This document shows, in pieces, positions 1 to 8,525 of a stretch of DNA of 56,237 nucleotides; position 1 is the first letter of the stretch; every line of letters starts with the position of its first letter. Source of the DNA: Pseudomonadota bacterium (GTDB taxonomy: Bacteria; Bdellovibrionota_B; Oligoflexia; Silvanigrellales; Silvanigrellaceae). Location of the stretch: assembly GCA_009926615.1 (NCBI GenBank), contig RFOM01000020.1, forward strand, positions 1 to 56,237, given 5' to 3'. Position numbers and translations under genes: made by a program. The notes beneath the pieces were generated by a model. It saw only the letters and a program-made list of their open reading frames with translations. It did no database searches and was not told where the DNA came from.

Positions 1-1
1 G

Positions 2-433
2 AACGGCCGGATTCGCGGCCTTAAAGGTGTGCCTTCGGTGCGCACACGGGCCGTTTCTTCTGCGGATTGTCGCGGATGGTGCTACAGATCCCCGTCGGGC
101 GAATCGGTTGTTCAGGAACTCAAGCAAAGCCTTCTTGAGTTTTATAAAGTTCTCGATACCGATCCGGCAGCTCCGAAACTGATCAAAGCGAGCGCCAAAC
201 TTTGGCTGCGGCTTATGACAATTCGTCCCTTCGTTGACGGCAACAGACGCACCGTCCGCGCTTTTCTGGCGCGCTGTTTTACCCAGCAGGGTCTTTCAAT
301 AAAGAATTTCAACGCACTCAAAAAATTCCCCACGACCGGACGTCTTGAAGAAGATCTGACAAGCTGCCAGCTCGCCATTGGCCGCTGTCTCAGCTCACGG
401 GAGAATTCTTCCGCAGGCTACAGCTTTCAATAA
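2..433 (+). CDS. Fic-fold protein, C-terminal part, degenerate active site
   Basis: The frame is open from base 2, so the gene enters from outside the window and its start is not visible. The visible ~143 residues begin with NGRIRG, which resembles the beta-flap region of Fic proteins, and later carry RPFVDGNRRTVR at about bases 224-259. The Fic active-site loop is HPFx(D/E)GNGRxxR, and enzymes with it transfer AMP or other phosphate-containing groups to target proteins. Here the catalytic His is Arg (CGT at 224-226) and the Gly of GNGR is Arg. Both are single-base changes from the consensus. From family knowledge, losing the His normally abolishes transfer, so this is either an inactive Fic-fold protein or a decaying gene. 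The fold assignment is fairly secure; the function is unknown. Confidence 0.65.
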   Translation, partial: NGRIRGLKGVPSVRTRAVSSADCRGWCYRSPSGESVVQELKQSLLEFYKVLDTDPAAPKLIKASAKLWLRLMTIRPFVDGNRRTVRAFLARCFTQQGLSIKNFNALKKFPTTGRLEEDLTSCQLAIGRCLSSRENSSAGYSFQ

Positions 434-538
434 AATTTACTGCTGAAGAGATCATACTTCACGCTGGTCTACCCCAATTTTCGTCCTCAGCGCAGAACTC
501 TTGCCGACGGCAAAAGTTAAAAAAAGGAGGACGAGTCA

Positions 539-1141
539 ATGAATTTTAAAAAAATATCCGCACAGGCGCGGCGATGGTGCGGCGGCAGTCTGGCATGTGC
601 GGCTCTGCTGGTTATTGCGTCTCCCGAGGCTCACGCAAATTCACTTTATTGGCGGAGATATTCGCCGGCGCATATCGGGCCCGGACCGGGGTTTATTTCA
701 CCGGCGGGAAGTCTGTGGAACGGCGGGTGGTGGATGTCTGTCGACACCGGCAGAACTCCGCTCAGCATCTGCAGAATTTCAGACGGTCCGCTTTGGGCTT
801 ACGGCAGTTTCTTCAACGGCAACTGCAACTATTACTCGCCGTATCTGAACAGGGCGCATGGCGTCACCATTGGCTTCGATTTGCTGGGCGGAAGTGATTT
901 TCCTGTTTGGCGGCACATTTCGAATCGCAGAGTCTTGCGTTCCCCGATTCAATCGTTTGGCGACCCGACAGACTTTCAGCAGCAAACCGTCCATGACGCA
1001 GAGTTGGCTTCCCTGTGCAGAATCCGGCAGGCTGAAGGGGCATTTGTGGGCACGCTGCGCGACGAAGTGTGTTATGCCGCATGGAACAGTCAAACTTTAA
1101 TTTCATCGGATTATGAAATTCCCGAAATTCCCCAGCAATAA
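539..1141 (+). CDS. Secreted protein with DM9-like (DUF3421-like) repeats
   Basis: A 200-residue protein preceded by a textbook ribosome-binding site (AAGGAGG, about 8 bases before ATG 539). Residues 1-33 look like a signal peptide, with a basic start, a hydrophobic stretch and AHA before the likely cleavage site. The mature part is rich in Trp, Tyr and Gly and contains two similar blocks: PLSICRISDG...GNCNYY (about 75-100) and LASLCRIRQAEGAFVGTL...VCYAAW...SSDYEI (about 160-195). This spacing resembles DM9/DUF3421 repeats, which occur in mannose-binding lectins of invertebrates and some secreted bacterial proteins. The match is by eye and weak in the first block. Expected location is periplasm, surface or medium. 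Four Cys in the mature part could form disulfides. Confidence 0.6.
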   Translation: MNFKKISAQARRWCGGSLACAALLVIASPEAHANSLYWRRYSPAHIGPGPGFISPAGSLWNGGWWMSVDTGRTPLSICRISDGPLWAYGSFFNGNCNYYSPYLNRAHGVTIGFDLLGGSDFPVWRHISNRRVLRSPIQSFGDPTDFQQQTVHDAELASLCRIRQAEGAFVGTLRDEVCYAAWNSQTLISSDYEIPEIPQQ

Positions 1142-1162
1142 TCGCCTCTCCGATTGTTTGCG

Positions 1163-1194
1163 CCCTGAGAGGTGCGTTCTTGACACTCTCAGGG
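1163..1194. repeat. Inverted repeat between the DM9-like and PilZ genes
   Basis: CCCTGAGAG (1163-1171) and CTCTCAGGG (1186-1194) form a perfect 9-bp inverted repeat around a 14-base spacer. No T-run follows on either strand, so it is a poor rho-independent terminator. It could be an RNA hairpin in the leader of the PilZ gene or a dimeric operator. The spacer ends in TTGACA, but no convincing -10 follows at normal distance. Confidence 0.4.
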
Positions 1195-1288
1195 TGAGCA
1201 GCAAAGCGGCCGGTGATAAACTCCGAGAATAGCAGAATCGGCACCAACCTGAGGTGCTGCAAACGCTCATTGGCGGGAGTTGAATCAC

Positions 1289-2044
1289 ATGGCTGCACCC
1301 AAGTTGTCTGAACGCAGAGTTTCGCAACGTTACGCGCTCGTTCAAGAGTCCAATTGCGGTCATGTTGTTTTTGAAAAATCGATTGTGCTGCCCATGATGG
1401 ACATCAGCTACGGCGGATTTTCCGTTGCCATCGACAAACCCGAGCATGAAGCTTTGTGTGAAACTCTTCCGCGCTCAAGTGAAGTCGACATCATGATGCT
1501 TGGTGTCGGAACAACCGGCCGCGCTATCCGTGTTTTCGAAGGAAAACACCGCTTGGGCTACGCCTTTTGTCATGACACGGCCAGCGTTTTGATTTTCCTG
1601 CGTCGTTTCATCGAATTCATGCGGATGGGCGAGCACCTCAACATGCTCGACAAGAATGTTCTCAAACCGCCCTATGACACAAACGACTGGCTGTGCTTCA
1701 GAGGCGACGGACCGACCGATCTCCAGCTGCACATCAGCAAAGCCGACGCAGCGAGTGTTGACGAAGCCGTCATTACTTACCGCGAGAAAGAGACCTACCG
1801 CACCGCAGAATTGCGAACCGGCAGGCTTCTGACGTCAATTGCGACCGAGTCCAACATTGCAGCAGGTCAACGGGGAACGCAGGATGCTCAGGCCAACGAA
1901 GACATTCTCCGCAAAGCAGCCTGCATTCTGATGGGCTACAGACAAATTTGCGATGCTCCCCACCAGCCGATTTTCGACAGCGCGCTGGTGACGTTCAAGA
2001 GAAGTCTTCTCTCGAATCCGGCGGGAAAAACAAAATTGTCCTGA
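1289..2044 (+). CDS. PilZ-domain protein (c-di-GMP receptor type)
   Basis: A 251-residue soluble protein. The N-terminal ~105 residues look like a PilZ domain: ERRVSQRY near residue 10 supplies the Arg-rich RxxxR motif, and MDISYGGFSV (about 36-45) matches the (D/N)xSxxG motif. These two motifs bind cyclic di-GMP in characterised PilZ proteins. The C-terminal ~140 residues match no family I recognise and may be the output module. I chose ATG 1289 because GGGAG lies 9 bases upstream; an in-frame TTG at 1280 is too close to that site. The likely role is to couple c-di-GMP to motility, exopolysaccharide or a developmental switch; nothing nearby says which. Confidence 0.75.
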   Translation: MAAPKLSERRVSQRYALVQESNCGHVVFEKSIVLPMMDISYGGFSVAIDKPEHEALCETLPRSSEVDIMMLGVGTTGRAIRVFEGKHRLGYAFCHDTASVLIFLRRFIEFMRMGEHLNMLDKNVLKPPYDTNDWLCFRGDGPTDLQLHISKADAASVDEAVITYREKETYRTAELRTGRLLTSIATESNIAAGQRGTQDAQANEDILRKAACILMGYRQICDAPHQPIFDSALVTFKRSLLSNPAGKTKLS

Positions 2045-2055
2045 ATGAAAATTTC

Positions 2056-2140
2056 TGGTGCGGACGGTGAGACTCGAACTCACATGCCTCTCGGCGCTGG
2101 CTTCTAAGACCAGTGCGTCTACCAATTTCGCCACGTCCGC
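2056..2140 (-). tRNA. tRNA-Leu(UAG)
   Basis: The reverse complement folds as a class II tRNA. The acceptor stem is GCGGACG/CGTCCGC, and the anticodon loop CTTAGAA carries anticodon UAG (reads CUA/CUG). A long variable arm and a TTCGAGT T-loop follow. The 3' CCA is encoded (2056-2058). It sits between the PilZ gene and the minus-strand outer-membrane gene. Confidence 0.97.
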
Positions 2141-2199
2141 AGGATCACAGGTATTCAAACGACTCCCGAGCCATACTCCAAGCCCTCCGTCGATGCAAT

Positions 2200-3453
2200 T
2201 CAGGGTTGATTTGCATCGACAGTCAAACGCATGAAATAGCGCCTGTCGGAACGTGTCGAATATCCGGCCGGACCGGTGACGCGGGCAGGACCGCTGCCCA
2301 TTTCAAGAAGCGCGAACGGCATATCCCAATTGACGCCGTATGCGACTCCGTCCTGCGTCATACCCACCCGCAAAAGAACCGGAGCGCCATAGATGAGGTC
2401 GTTTTGGAGCTGGCCTCCGAGGTGAATCTCACAGGCTCCGCCCCATTTGCCTGCCCATTCAAGCCGGCCATCGTTCAAGTGACTGCCGGCAACCGTGCAT
2501 TGAGTCCCGAATTTGGGGGACTGAATCAGCCAACCCGACACACCGGCTGACAAATTCGATTTTTGAACAAGAGTTTGATGCGAAGAATTGACCGCATTGA
2601 ATCGGGTGTCACTGACGTCCTCAAGTTTTAAACCGAAAATAGGCTTCATTTGAATTTTCTGAAGCCGGACTGCAACGCCGGCATCAATTGGAACGCCGCG
2701 CGTTTCATTAAATTTTGCCTTCAATTGTCCTGCTGATTCAGCAACGAGAGGTTCAGAGAGACTGACACTGCCAAAATAATCGCTGCGCCACGTCGGTCGG
2801 ACCGTCACCCCCAAATGAACTCCCGTGTTCTTGTAGGGCACTGAAACGGACAGACTGGTTCCGCGCTCGATGTTTGCCCGAACATCGAGTTTGTCTCCGG
2901 TATCTGCGGCAGACTGAACCCCTGTCGCCGCTCCCGTGATTTCGTCGATTCCGGCCGACGGTGAAAGTTCGGTTGCCGTCGGTTGCCAGACATAGCCTTC
3001 GACGCGCACACGCGTAAAACCAGCCCATTGCAGAAGCCCCAAGGTGACCGACGGACGCATCGAAAATGAACCGTATGGAGTCTGCTCGTTTTTCGAAGCC
3101 TTAAGAAAATTTTCGATTCTGCTCTGTGCGGATGATTCTCCGGAAAAATAGGCTTTGGCCAGCGCCTTAGTCGTCCCGTTGGCGCCAAGAGTCATTGACG
3201 GAAACCACAGTCCCCTCAGCAATCCCGTGCTTTTGGCCTTTCCCTCCTCGCCAACCCATGCAGGATTATCAAGAGGAGTTTCCCCATGGGATAAACCTGA
3301 AAGCGCCACCGGCGGAATGCCAAGCCCCCACGACCGCACGCCGGAGGGGTCTCTCACGGGCGGCAACAACTCCTGCGCCGACCCCTGAACCGGAGCAAGT
3401 CCGGCACAAAAGCCGGCTGAGATAAAGATTTTCAGACGATCGCCGCGTTCCAT
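2200..3453 (-). CDS. Putative outer-membrane beta-barrel protein
   Basis: A 417-residue exported protein. ATG 3453 is preceded by GGAGG at good spacing; the longer open frame to 3570 has no such site. Residues 1-25 form a signal peptide ending near GSAQ. After it comes a segment with PLDNPAW, reminiscent of the NPA motif that follows the signal peptide in PorV/TraF-like outer-membrane barrels. The rest alternates polar and hydrophobic residues as amphipathic strands do, and the protein finishes with a YFMRLTV-type strand near the C-terminus. I do not recognise a specific family. The role could be a structural or transport barrel. It is divergent from the receiver-TPR gene, with about 160 bases between the two starts. 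Confidence 0.6.
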   Translation of the reverse strand: MERGDRLKIFISAGFCAGLAPVQGSAQELLPPVRDPSGVRSWGLGIPPVALSGLSHGETPLDNPAWVGEEGKAKSTGLLRGLWFPSMTLGANGTTKALAKAYFSGESSAQSRIENFLKASKNEQTPYGSFSMRPSVTLGLLQWAGFTRVRVEGYVWQPTATELSPSAGIDEITGAATGVQSAADTGDKLDVRANIERGTSLSVSVPYKNTGVHLGVTVRPTWRSDYFGSVSLSEPLVAESAGQLKAKFNETRGVPIDAGVAVRLQKIQMKPIFGLKLEDVSDTRFNAVNSSHQTLVQKSNLSAGVSGWLIQSPKFGTQCTVAGSHLNDGRLEWAGKWGGACEIHLGGQLQNDLIYGAPVLLRVGMTQDGVAYGVNWDMPFALLEMGSGPARVTGPAGYSTRSDRRYFMRLTVDANQP

Positions 3454-3615
3454 CAGTGCCTCCGTAGAGGGTATCGGCACTTTCGGAGCGTGGATCGAGT
3501 CTGCAGGGCGCCAGTCAAATGGCCGCCTGTCAAAATATTTCCCCCCTTTTAAAAAGGTTTCGAAATACAATGCTCTAGAGAAGCCTCGAAATTTTGATTG
3601 GGAGTCGGTAAGTCA

Positions 3616-4566
3616 GTGTCATTGCAGCCCCGCGCAGTCATTTTTGCAGAGGAACGGGCAACGGGATTCGTTCAAATCCTGAGGGAATTCCTTTTTAAAC
3701 TGGGATTCCGGCAAACAGTTTGCACAACCAATCCGATCGAAATTTCAAATTTGATACACACAAGTCACTGGCCATTGGTGTTCATCGACCACACCGACGG
3801 GGTCAATGACGGAATGCAGCACTTTGAGGGCATCTACAAAGTTCTCGGCCATCAGCTCATTCCGATTGTCTTTACTGCTCCGTCCGATAATCAGCTGTTC
3901 GATTCATTCTACCAGAGTCTCGGTGCGGCCGGTTTGATAAAAAAGCCGCTTCAAGCCGCCAACGCGGAGAAAATTGTCAAAGCCGTTACTCCTCAGCCCA
4001 ATGACCCTGCGGTCCGTTTGGCCCATCAGATCTCAAAAGCCATGCTGCAAGGACACTACACAAGCTCAGAACAGCAACTTCTGAGACTGAGGGAAGTGCC
4101 GCAGTTCAGAAGACACGCAGATATTGCAATCCTGAGACTTGAAATGGCGATGGGCAACATGGCCAAGGCAAATGAACGGTTCCGGCAGCTGCTCAGGGAT
4201 CGTCCGCGCGATCTGCGCGTTTTGTCGGAATACGCAGAGTTTCTGAAAAAGAACGCTTTGTATTTTAATACGCTGAAATGTTATCAGCGCATCCAAAGCC
4301 TTCATCCGGAACTTTCATTTAAATTTTGGGATCAGGTCACGCTTTATATCGAGCTTGAACAGGTCGACGAAGCTGCCCGACTGCTCGATTCAATGCAGCA
4401 CGACGAGACGTTCAAAGATCTTGCGGCCGAAGCACTGGCACGCATGATGTATTTTATGGGACTTCAGCATCAAATCCAGAATTTCGTGAAGCTCTATCCC
4501 AACGCTACACGCAACTACAACATGTTCACGGGCAACGCACCCGTGAAAAAAGTGAGCTCCTCATGA
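3616..4566 (+). CDS. Response-regulator receiver domain fused to TPR repeats
   Basis: A 316-residue cytoplasmic protein. Residues ~5-115 look like a CheY-type receiver: an acidic pair in FAEER, the likely phospho-acceptor Asp in LVFID (about residue 58), Thr in VFTA, and Lys in LIKKPL (about 109). These residues are all retained, so phosphorylation is plausible. Residues ~125-300 are helical repeats of TPR type, so the output is probably protein-protein contact rather than DNA binding. GTG 3616 has GGGAG 11 bases upstream; an in-frame TTG at 3598 has no site. The stop overlaps the next gene by ATGA, which implies translational coupling to the lipoprotein. A partly similar protein lies at 35041-36210. 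Confidence 0.75.
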   Translation: MSLQPRAVIFAEERATGFVQILREFLFKLGFRQTVCTTNPIEISNLIHTSHWPLVFIDHTDGVNDGMQHFEGIYKVLGHQLIPIVFTAPSDNQLFDSFYQSLGAAGLIKKPLQAANAEKIVKAVTPQPNDPAVRLAHQISKAMLQGHYTSSEQQLLRLREVPQFRRHADIAILRLEMAMGNMAKANERFRQLLRDRPRDLRVLSEYAEFLKKNALYFNTLKCYQRIQSLHPELSFKFWDQVTLYIELEQVDEAARLLDSMQHDETFKDLAAEALARMMYFMGLQHQIQNFVKLYPNATRNYNMFTGNAPVKKVSSS

Positions 4567-5501
4567 AAAAATCACGGGCGATTCCGGCCGCAGGATTGGT
4601 TGTTTTTGCGATTGGCGCAGTGGCCTGCGGCACAAGTCTTTATCGCCCGCTGTCCTCAAAGGAAACCACTCAGGCACTGCGGGAAGAAACCCTCCTGCAA
4701 CTCAATCAGGGAAATTACGACTCGGCTGCAGAATCGGCAGAAAAACTCTGGACAAAAGAAAAATCGAATGACAACGCCAGCCTCTACTCAATTGCTCTCG
4801 CCAGTCAGGCGGGTGTGGGACTTTTCGATTTGATAGTCAGCACGATCGAAAAATCTTCCGGCACGGCCTCATCGGCCGGTACATCCGCCGGAAACAACGT
4901 CTTTGATGCGATGAGTGCGGTTTTGCCGACCTTCACAACAACCCAGCTGGCTACGCTCAAAAAGTCAATTGATATACTCGAATCGGCTCCGGACAAGGGA
5001 GCATCCCGACTTCTTTTTCAACGCTGTCTAACCTCTGCAATTTACACCCTGCCGACAATTAAAAACCTTCAATCGGCAGTCACGACTTTGCAGTCGACAC
5101 TTACGGCACTGCCCGCGCGGCTCGGAAGCGGCAGCGGGTCGGGTTGCAGTGCTTCGGCAGACACTATCAACACCGCCGCGGCGGAGCTCTCGTCATCCAT
5201 CAGCAGTCTGGGTACAATTGCCACGAGTTTCGCAGACGCCATTGGAACAATCAGTGAATGTTTTCCAAGTTCCGAGGGCAAAGACAGTCTCAATTCGGTC
5301 AGTCAGCAAGTCAGCAAACTCAAAACTGCGGCCGACAAGGGTTGCACAATTCCGGCCACGCAAAAAATCGGAACGTTCACTTTGCCGTCCTGTCTGAACG
5401 AAACAATCAATGCCACCGGCGCAGCATCTGCCGTCGCCGGCGACGGAATCATTGACGGATGCGAACTGTTTCTCAATTGCACATCCGGTTCATGTTTCTG
5501 A
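4563..5501 (+). CDS. Lipoprotein of unknown function
   Basis: A 312-residue protein with a short basic N-terminus, a hydrophobic stretch and a lipobox (IGAVAC, Cys 22), so it should be lipidated. The mature part starts with a TPR-like helical stretch (LQLNQGNYDSAAESAEKLW). It continues as Ser/Thr/Ala-rich helical sequence and ends with a Cys-rich tail (CELFLNCTSGSCF). The ATG overlaps the stop of the receiver-TPR gene (ATGA), and there is no separate ribosome-binding site. The two are probably co-expressed, perhaps linking a cytoplasmic signal to an envelope component. I recognise no family. Confidence 0.7.
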   Translation: MKKSRAIPAAGLVVFAIGAVACGTSLYRPLSSKETTQALREETLLQLNQGNYDSAAESAEKLWTKEKSNDNASLYSIALASQAGVGLFDLIVSTIEKSSGTASSAGTSAGNNVFDAMSAVLPTFTTTQLATLKKSIDILESAPDKGASRLLFQRCLTSAIYTLPTIKNLQSAVTTLQSTLTALPARLGSGSGSGCSASADTINTAAAELSSSISSLGTIATSFADAIGTISECFPSSEGKDSLNSVSQQVSKLKTAADKGCTIPATQKIGTFTLPSCLNETINATGAASAVAGDGIIDGCELFLNCTSGSCF

Positions 5502-5507
5502 TTTGAA

Positions 5508-7721
5508 TCAACCCAAAAGACTGAGCAATTCTTTTTTGCTCATTTGCGCACCGCCCTGAATAATATTCTGGGCAACCGTGCCCGCGCCAAGTCCCTCATC
5601 GAGGACCTGTGTGGCGGTTTTCAGTTTTTCCAGTACGGTTCTGCGAATGTACTCATCAACCGTACCTTCGGCAATCAGATGAATGACCAGACATCGCACG
5701 GCCTGCTGGCCGATACGATGGAAACGAGCCTGAGACTGAACGTACGAACCGCTGTCAAAACTCAAATCCAGATAGATCATCGTGTCGGCAACCATCTTCC
5801 CGTCACGCGGCAGCAGGGTTAAACCTTCCTTGGCAGACTGCGGAGTTGCAATAAACAAACGGCACGCGGGATCATCCTGAAACCTCTTTACACTCTCCTG
5901 CCGTTCTGCGACGTCCATTTCACCGGTATGGCCGGCCGCGCCGAACTTTTCTCCGTATTTGTCGACAAGCCTCCGCACGTTATCCACATAATGTGACCAT
6001 AAAATAACTTTTTTGGTATCGTCGGAAAACAGGTCGTCAAGCAGGTCATCAAGTTCGCTTTGTTTCGCAGCCGAGCCTTTGTATTGCGGATCAAGCATGA
6101 CCGGATTGGAAGCGATCTGTGAAAGGCGGAGCAGTTTGACAACAATGTTTGCTGCGTCGGCTGCGATTTCCTTTTCGGACAAACCGCTGATTTCAAGTCG
6201 CAGATGATCGCGCATTTGAGCATACATGTGCTTCTGCTCGGCCTTGAGCTCGACGACAAAATCCTTGAAAAGAATCGGCGGCAGATCCAAAACCTCGGAT
6301 TTAAGCCTGCGCAGACTGGTGCGCAGAATTCTTGCCTGCAGTTCGTCCGGATTGCGTGTGCCTACAAATTTTTCAACGCGGATCGTCTTGCGGCCCACGT
6401 TGATCTTCTGAATTTCCATCTCGCAAAAGGTATTTTTGAACGCCGGAAACCTTTGCCCGAAAGTTTCTCCCTGATCCATGACGAGATACTGGGAAAAAAG
6501 ATCGACGGGCCGGTTGGCAATCGGAGTCCCTGTGGCAATGATGCAGCGCTCGGCATGCGGCCGTATACGCACGGCCGCCATCGTCGTTTGTGCCTGCAGA
6601 TTTTTGATACGCTGGCTTTCATCAAAAATAAGAGCACAGCGCTTGCCGTTCATCCACTCGCGGAATCGCTCCTCTTCGAGACGCAGACCTTCATAATGAA
6701 CGAGAAGAATCGGGTTTGAACTGTTGAAAGCCTTGGCCCGCTGCGCAGGAGTTCCGTGCACAACGGTAAACTGCTCGCTAACGGCGAGCTTAAGTTCTTC
6801 CTGCCATGTTTTGAGCAAAGACATGGGCACAACAATCAGGGCGCAATTAATCTCTTTTTGCTGAAATAAAATTCCGAGCGCCGAAGCAATTTGAAAAGTC
6901 TTACCGCATCCCATTTCATCAAGAAGTGCGGCTTGCCTGTTGACGAGAAGAAACTCAATTCCGGAACGCTGATGCAGATACGGCTTGCGGCCGAAAGGAA
7001 ATACACCCATGGCCGTCCGCCATGAACCAACCTCACGTTGGAGCTCTTCGTCAAAACTCTCAAGCGGAAGCTTTTCCAGATGAAAAACCGAACTGCCGAA
7101 TTTAACCGAACTCGGGGTCAGATGGCCGAGATCTTCAAACCAGCTCTCACGAACAACAATTTTGCCGAGTTTTCCGCGGCCGATATGCGCATAATAAGGT
7201 GTAAGTATAAATTCGTTCAACGCAGCATAGGCCGCCTCGGTCAGCTTGAAACCGCGTCCGAGAATGTCGAACACATCATCAAATGTTCCGACAAAAACGC
7301 GCCATAATTTTTGATCGGGATCCCAAGCCCGCTCATTGCGATCAAGCCCCTTCATGCGATCAACGGCCGCCTGCTCGTAAGGAAAAGAGACTTTCAGCTC
7401 GCCGTCCGAATAATCAATTTGCGAGCGTCCCGACGACGTCAAACCGGCCAAATAAATTTTCTTGAGATTTTTTTGAATGCGTTCAACAAAATCGGCAGGC
7501 AGCGGATCGGAAACTTCATATTTTACACCCTTTAATTTCAGCGTCCCGACAATATCCTGCCTGACAAAAACAGGCTCTTCAGGTTTTCTGACCGGCGGGT
7601 GCACCCTGTGCAGGTCGGTTTGTGCAGAGGACGGGGACGGAATGACACCAAAAGAGAGTTTTACCGGTCCGCGCGGCGGCTTGGGTCTGTAGGTATTGCC
7701 TCTGTTGTTGCGATTCTGCAT
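5508..7721 (-). CDS. SNF2-family helicase/ATPase
   Basis: A 737-residue SF2 ATPase. The first ~60 residues are basic and low-complexity (RNNRG, KPPRGP). The next ~200 carry a WDPDQKLWRV motif like the HARP/SMARCAL1 annealing-helicase region. The helicase core follows: motif I DEMGCGKT, motif II DESQ in place of DEAH, motif III ATGTP, and motif VI QARFHRIGQQ. SNF2 proteins translocate on double-stranded DNA and remodel DNA-protein complexes or forks. ATG 7721 has AGGA about 9 bases upstream; the frame extends to a TTG at 7793 without support. It converges with the lipoprotein gene 6 bases away. The bacterial role is probably DNA repair or transcription recycling. Confidence 0.85.
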   Translation of the reverse strand: MQNRNNRGNTYRPKPPRGPVKLSFGVIPSPSSAQTDLHRVHPPVRKPEEPVFVRQDIVGTLKLKGVKYEVSDPLPADFVERIQKNLKKIYLAGLTSSGRSQIDYSDGELKVSFPYEQAAVDRMKGLDRNERAWDPDQKLWRVFVGTFDDVFDILGRGFKLTEAAYAALNEFILTPYYAHIGRGKLGKIVVRESWFEDLGHLTPSSVKFGSSVFHLEKLPLESFDEELQREVGSWRTAMGVFPFGRKPYLHQRSGIEFLLVNRQAALLDEMGCGKTFQIASALGILFQQKEINCALIVVPMSLLKTWQEELKLAVSEQFTVVHGTPAQRAKAFNSSNPILLVHYEGLRLEEERFREWMNGKRCALIFDESQRIKNLQAQTTMAAVRIRPHAERCIIATGTPIANRPVDLFSQYLVMDQGETFGQRFPAFKNTFCEMEIQKINVGRKTIRVEKFVGTRNPDELQARILRTSLRRLKSEVLDLPPILFKDFVVELKAEQKHMYAQMRDHLRLEISGLSEKEIAADAANIVVKLLRLSQIASNPVMLDPQYKGSAAKQSELDDLLDDLFSDDTKKVILWSHYVDNVRRLVDKYGEKFGAAGHTGEMDVAERQESVKRFQDDPACRLFIATPQSAKEGLTLLPRDGKMVADTMIYLDLSFDSGSYVQSQARFHRIGQQAVRCLVIHLIAEGTVDEYIRRTVLEKLKTATQVLDEGLGAGTVAQNIIQGGAQMSKKELLSLLG

Positions 7722-7889
7722 GAAGCCGTCCTGCGTCAGTTGTTTTATGAGCCAGACTTTGGTCGCATTTTTGCGTGAACTTTTCAACGACAAAGCGTCG
7801 TAATGTCAGAGATGATGACTGGACAACAGATTCCGACATAACTAGAGTAGGGGCGCCTGAACCGACCCCTGCTATTCGAAAGGGTGAGC

Positions 7890-8525
7890 ATGGACAAAAT
7901 CATCTGCATCGGGAAGAATTATGCCGACCACGCCGCCGAACTGGGCGACGTTCATCCGGAAAAACCGGTTCTGTTCATCAAGCCGCCAAGCGTTCTCGTG
8001 TCGGCCCATGCAACCGACGAGCACCTGAATCTGACCCTTCCTGCGCACTCAAGCCAAATCCATCACGAAGTTGAACTGGTCTTCCGGATTGACCGTGACG
8101 GCTACCGCATGAGCACGGAAGAAGCCGAGCGTGCAATCGGTGCTGTCACGGTCGGCCTTGATATGACGCTGCGCGATCTGCAATCCGAGGCCAAAAAAAA
8201 GGGCTCACCGTGGACAACCGGAAAAGTGTTTCGTGACGCTGCCGTCATCGGACCGTGGATCAGAATTTCCGATCTTCCGAACTACCTCGCAGAACCGTTC
8301 ACACTTGCCGTAAACGACAAAATCGTTCAGCGGGCCGCGGGAAACCAGATGAGCCACTCACCGGCAGAATGTCTTGCCTATGCCTCGCAGTTTTTTCCGG
8401 TATGTGCGGGTGACATCATTTTTACCGGCACACCGGTCGGAGTCGGACCGGTCAACCACGGTGACAAAGGTGTTTTGCTTTTCGGATCGGTCAGGTATTC
8501 GGTGACGTGGTCGAAGCCGTCTTAA
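7890..8525 (+). CDS. Fumarylacetoacetate hydrolase (FAH)-family protein
   Basis: A 211-residue protein matching the FAHD1-type members of the FAH family, which are acylpyruvate hydrolases or oxaloacetate decarboxylases. Family signatures are present: CIGKNYADHA at the N-terminus, the metal-ligand region HHEVELV (about 58-64), and FTGTPVGVGPV near the C-terminus. The length is typical of the short FAHD1 group rather than true fumarylacetoacetase. ATG 7890 has AAAGGG 5 bases upstream; an in-frame GTG at 7884 overlaps that site. The 3' end overlaps the adenosyltransferase gene by 35 bases on the opposite strand. The exact substrate is not determinable. Confidence 0.88.
   Translation: MDKIICIGKNYADHAAELGDVHPEKPVLFIKPPSVLVSAHATDEHLNLTLPAHSSQIHHEVELVFRIDRDGYRMSTEEAERAIGAVTVGLDMTLRDLQSEAKKKGSPWTTGKVFRDAAVIGPWIRISDLPNYLAEPFTLAVNDKIVQRAAGNQMSHSPAECLAYASQFFPVCAGDIIFTGTPVGVGPVNHGDKGVLLFGSVRYSVTWSKPS

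Noticed and set aside
3528..3571. Promoter elements between the barrel and receiver-TPR genes (TACAAT at 3566-3571; TTGACA on the minus strand)
   Set aside because: Neither has a matching partner element at proper spacing, so I do not call them.
5980..5988. Single perfect DnaA box inside the SNF2 helicase gene
   Set aside because: One such 9-mer on either strand is close to what chance gives in 56 kb, and it has no partner box.
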